A stretch of 7,927 nucleotides of DNA, taken from assembly GCA_024998705.1 (NCBI GenBank), contig JACOEF010000261.1, positions 1-7,927 of the forward strand, written 5' to 3'. Shown piece after piece: positions 7,441-7,927 of this stretch. The stretch comes from Nitrospira sp. (lineage in GTDB: Bacteria; Nitrospirota; Nitrospiria; Nitrospirales; Nitrospiraceae). How positions within the stretch are numbered: the first letter of the stretch is position 1; each line of letters begins with the position of its first letter. The notes below the pieces were generated by a model, which saw nothing but the letters and a program-made list of their open reading frames with translations, searched no databases and was not told the DNA's origin. The translations under genes were made by a program, and so were the position numbers.

Positions 7441-7836
7441 ATGCGGCCGTATCAGATAGCGCTCGTTGGGGTGATGGTCGCAATCGTTGTCAGTCAGTCA
7501 GGTAGTGCGAGAGGCGAGTCGCCAAGAGATGGATGGTTAGGGGCGTTCGTTGGCCCGGAGATTCCAGGAGTGCCAATCAAGCGCTCAACTATCGCTGTCG
7601 GGTCGCAGCAATTTAGCCCATCATCCAATGGGAGTTCTCTGACTGTATTGCACGAAGTTGTAGAACAGTGTCGGATGACCAGCAAGGGGCGAGCGATGGT
7701 TAACATCAGGATCGTGAACACTGTCGGGGAAACCTCTGATCTTCAGGCAGACAAAAAGACCTATAGGACCTATCCAGGGTCGTTGCTGATTACTGTATAT
7801 GGCGATTGTGTGCTGGAGGTACAGGATGCGAAGTGA
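7441..7836 (+). CDS. Small secreted protein of unknown function downstream of traG
   Basis: I do not recognise this 131-residue protein. It begins with a signal peptide (MRPYQ, then the hydrophobic core IALVGVMVAIVV, with likely cleavage around GSA-RGES at about residues 23-27), so it is probably periplasmic. No lipobox cysteine is present and no further membrane segment follows. The mature part of about 105 residues has two cysteines (EQCRM and GDCVLEV) that could form one disulphide, and alternating strands such as AMVNIRIVNTV and SLLITVYGDCVLEV, which suggest a small beta-rich fold. It starts 34 bp after the traG frame ends, with a strong GGAGG, so it is probably part of the same transcript. 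Exclusion genes occupy this position in related systems (traS/traT after traG in F, eex in SXT/R391), but no similarity is visible and an exclusion role is only inference. Its stop is TGA, unlike the upstream genes. Confidence 0.75.
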   Translation: MRPYQIALVGVMVAIVVSQSGSARGESPRDGWLGAFVGPEIPGVPIKRSTIAVGSQQFSPSSNGSSLTVLHEVVEQCRMTSKGRAMVNIRIVNTVGETSDLQADKKTYRTYPGSLLITVYGDCVLEVQDAK

Positions 7837-7841
7837 TGTCG

Positions 7842-7927
7842 CTATGAGCAAGACTGATATTCTGCGGGGAAGACGGTTCGCATATAGGCTTTAAGCATCT
7901 GCGCATCCTCCTTCCAGTCACGGCTGA
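7842..7927 (-). CDS. Possible 3' end of a convergent gene (5' end outside the window)
   Basis: On the minus strand one frame is open from the window edge for 28 codons and stops at a TAG whose complement is 7842-7844. It reads in part DWKEDAQMLKAYMRT and ends EYQSCS. The composition (charged, aromatic, helical) looks like real protein, and the stop falls 5 bp after the end of the gene on the plus strand, an arrangement common for convergent genes. The family cannot be recognised from so few residues. The plus strand of this stretch offers nothing better: an ATG at 7848 opens only 14 codons. No hairpin terminator is seen between the two genes. Confidence 0.35.
   Translation of the reverse strand, partial: SRDWKEDAQMLKAYMRTVFPAEYQSCS

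Noticed and set aside
7848..7892. Plus-strand ATG just after the small secreted protein gene
   Set aside because: It opens only 14 codons with no clear ribosome binding site.

Overview
The window is a stretch of the transfer (tra) operon of an F-type conjugative type IV secretion system from a Gram-negative bacterium, carried on a plasmid or an integrative conjugative element. The evidence is four consecutive plus-strand genes whose proteins match the F-type-specific pilus and mating-pair proteins TraU, TraF, TraH and TraG, three of them exported or membrane-embedded. Base composition is moderately GC-rich. The species cannot be named from this sequence.

Layout: the 3' part of traU (1-674, its 5' end outside the window) overlaps the start of traF (644-1546). 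A 10-bp gap with a good ribosome binding site leads into traH (1557-2891), and a 48-bp gap leads into a very long traG (2940-6659). No trbC or traN lies between traU and traF, unlike the F plasmid. TraU, TraF and TraH are expected to act in the periplasm and outer membrane in pilus assembly and retraction. The N-terminal membrane domain of TraG is expected to do the same from the inner membrane, while its C-terminal part serves mating-pair stabilisation and entry exclusion.

The most notable region is 6657-7406. After the TAG that ends the 1239-residue TraG, the same reading frame continues as protein-like sequence for another 248 codons. It is broken only by a second TAG at 6819-6821 and ends at a third TAG at 7404-7406. 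The open stretch 6861-7406 is therefore most simply the C-terminal end of an original TraG of about 1488 codons. That gene has been split by two nonsense codons, or the codons are read through, or they are sequence errors. Roughly 780 residues of the intact part are a Gly-, Ser- and Asp-rich, probably beta-rich repetitive extension, unlike the shorter C-terminus of F TraG (938 residues in total).

Downstream, a small gene (7441-7836) with its own ribosome binding site encodes a 131-residue secreted protein of unknown function. It sits where other F-type systems carry their exclusion genes (traS/traT in F, eex in SXT/R391). The last 86 bases may be the 3' end of a convergent minus-strand gene, which would mark the end of this tra operon. 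I found no tRNA or rRNA gene, insertion sequence, CRISPR array, promoter or convincing terminator.
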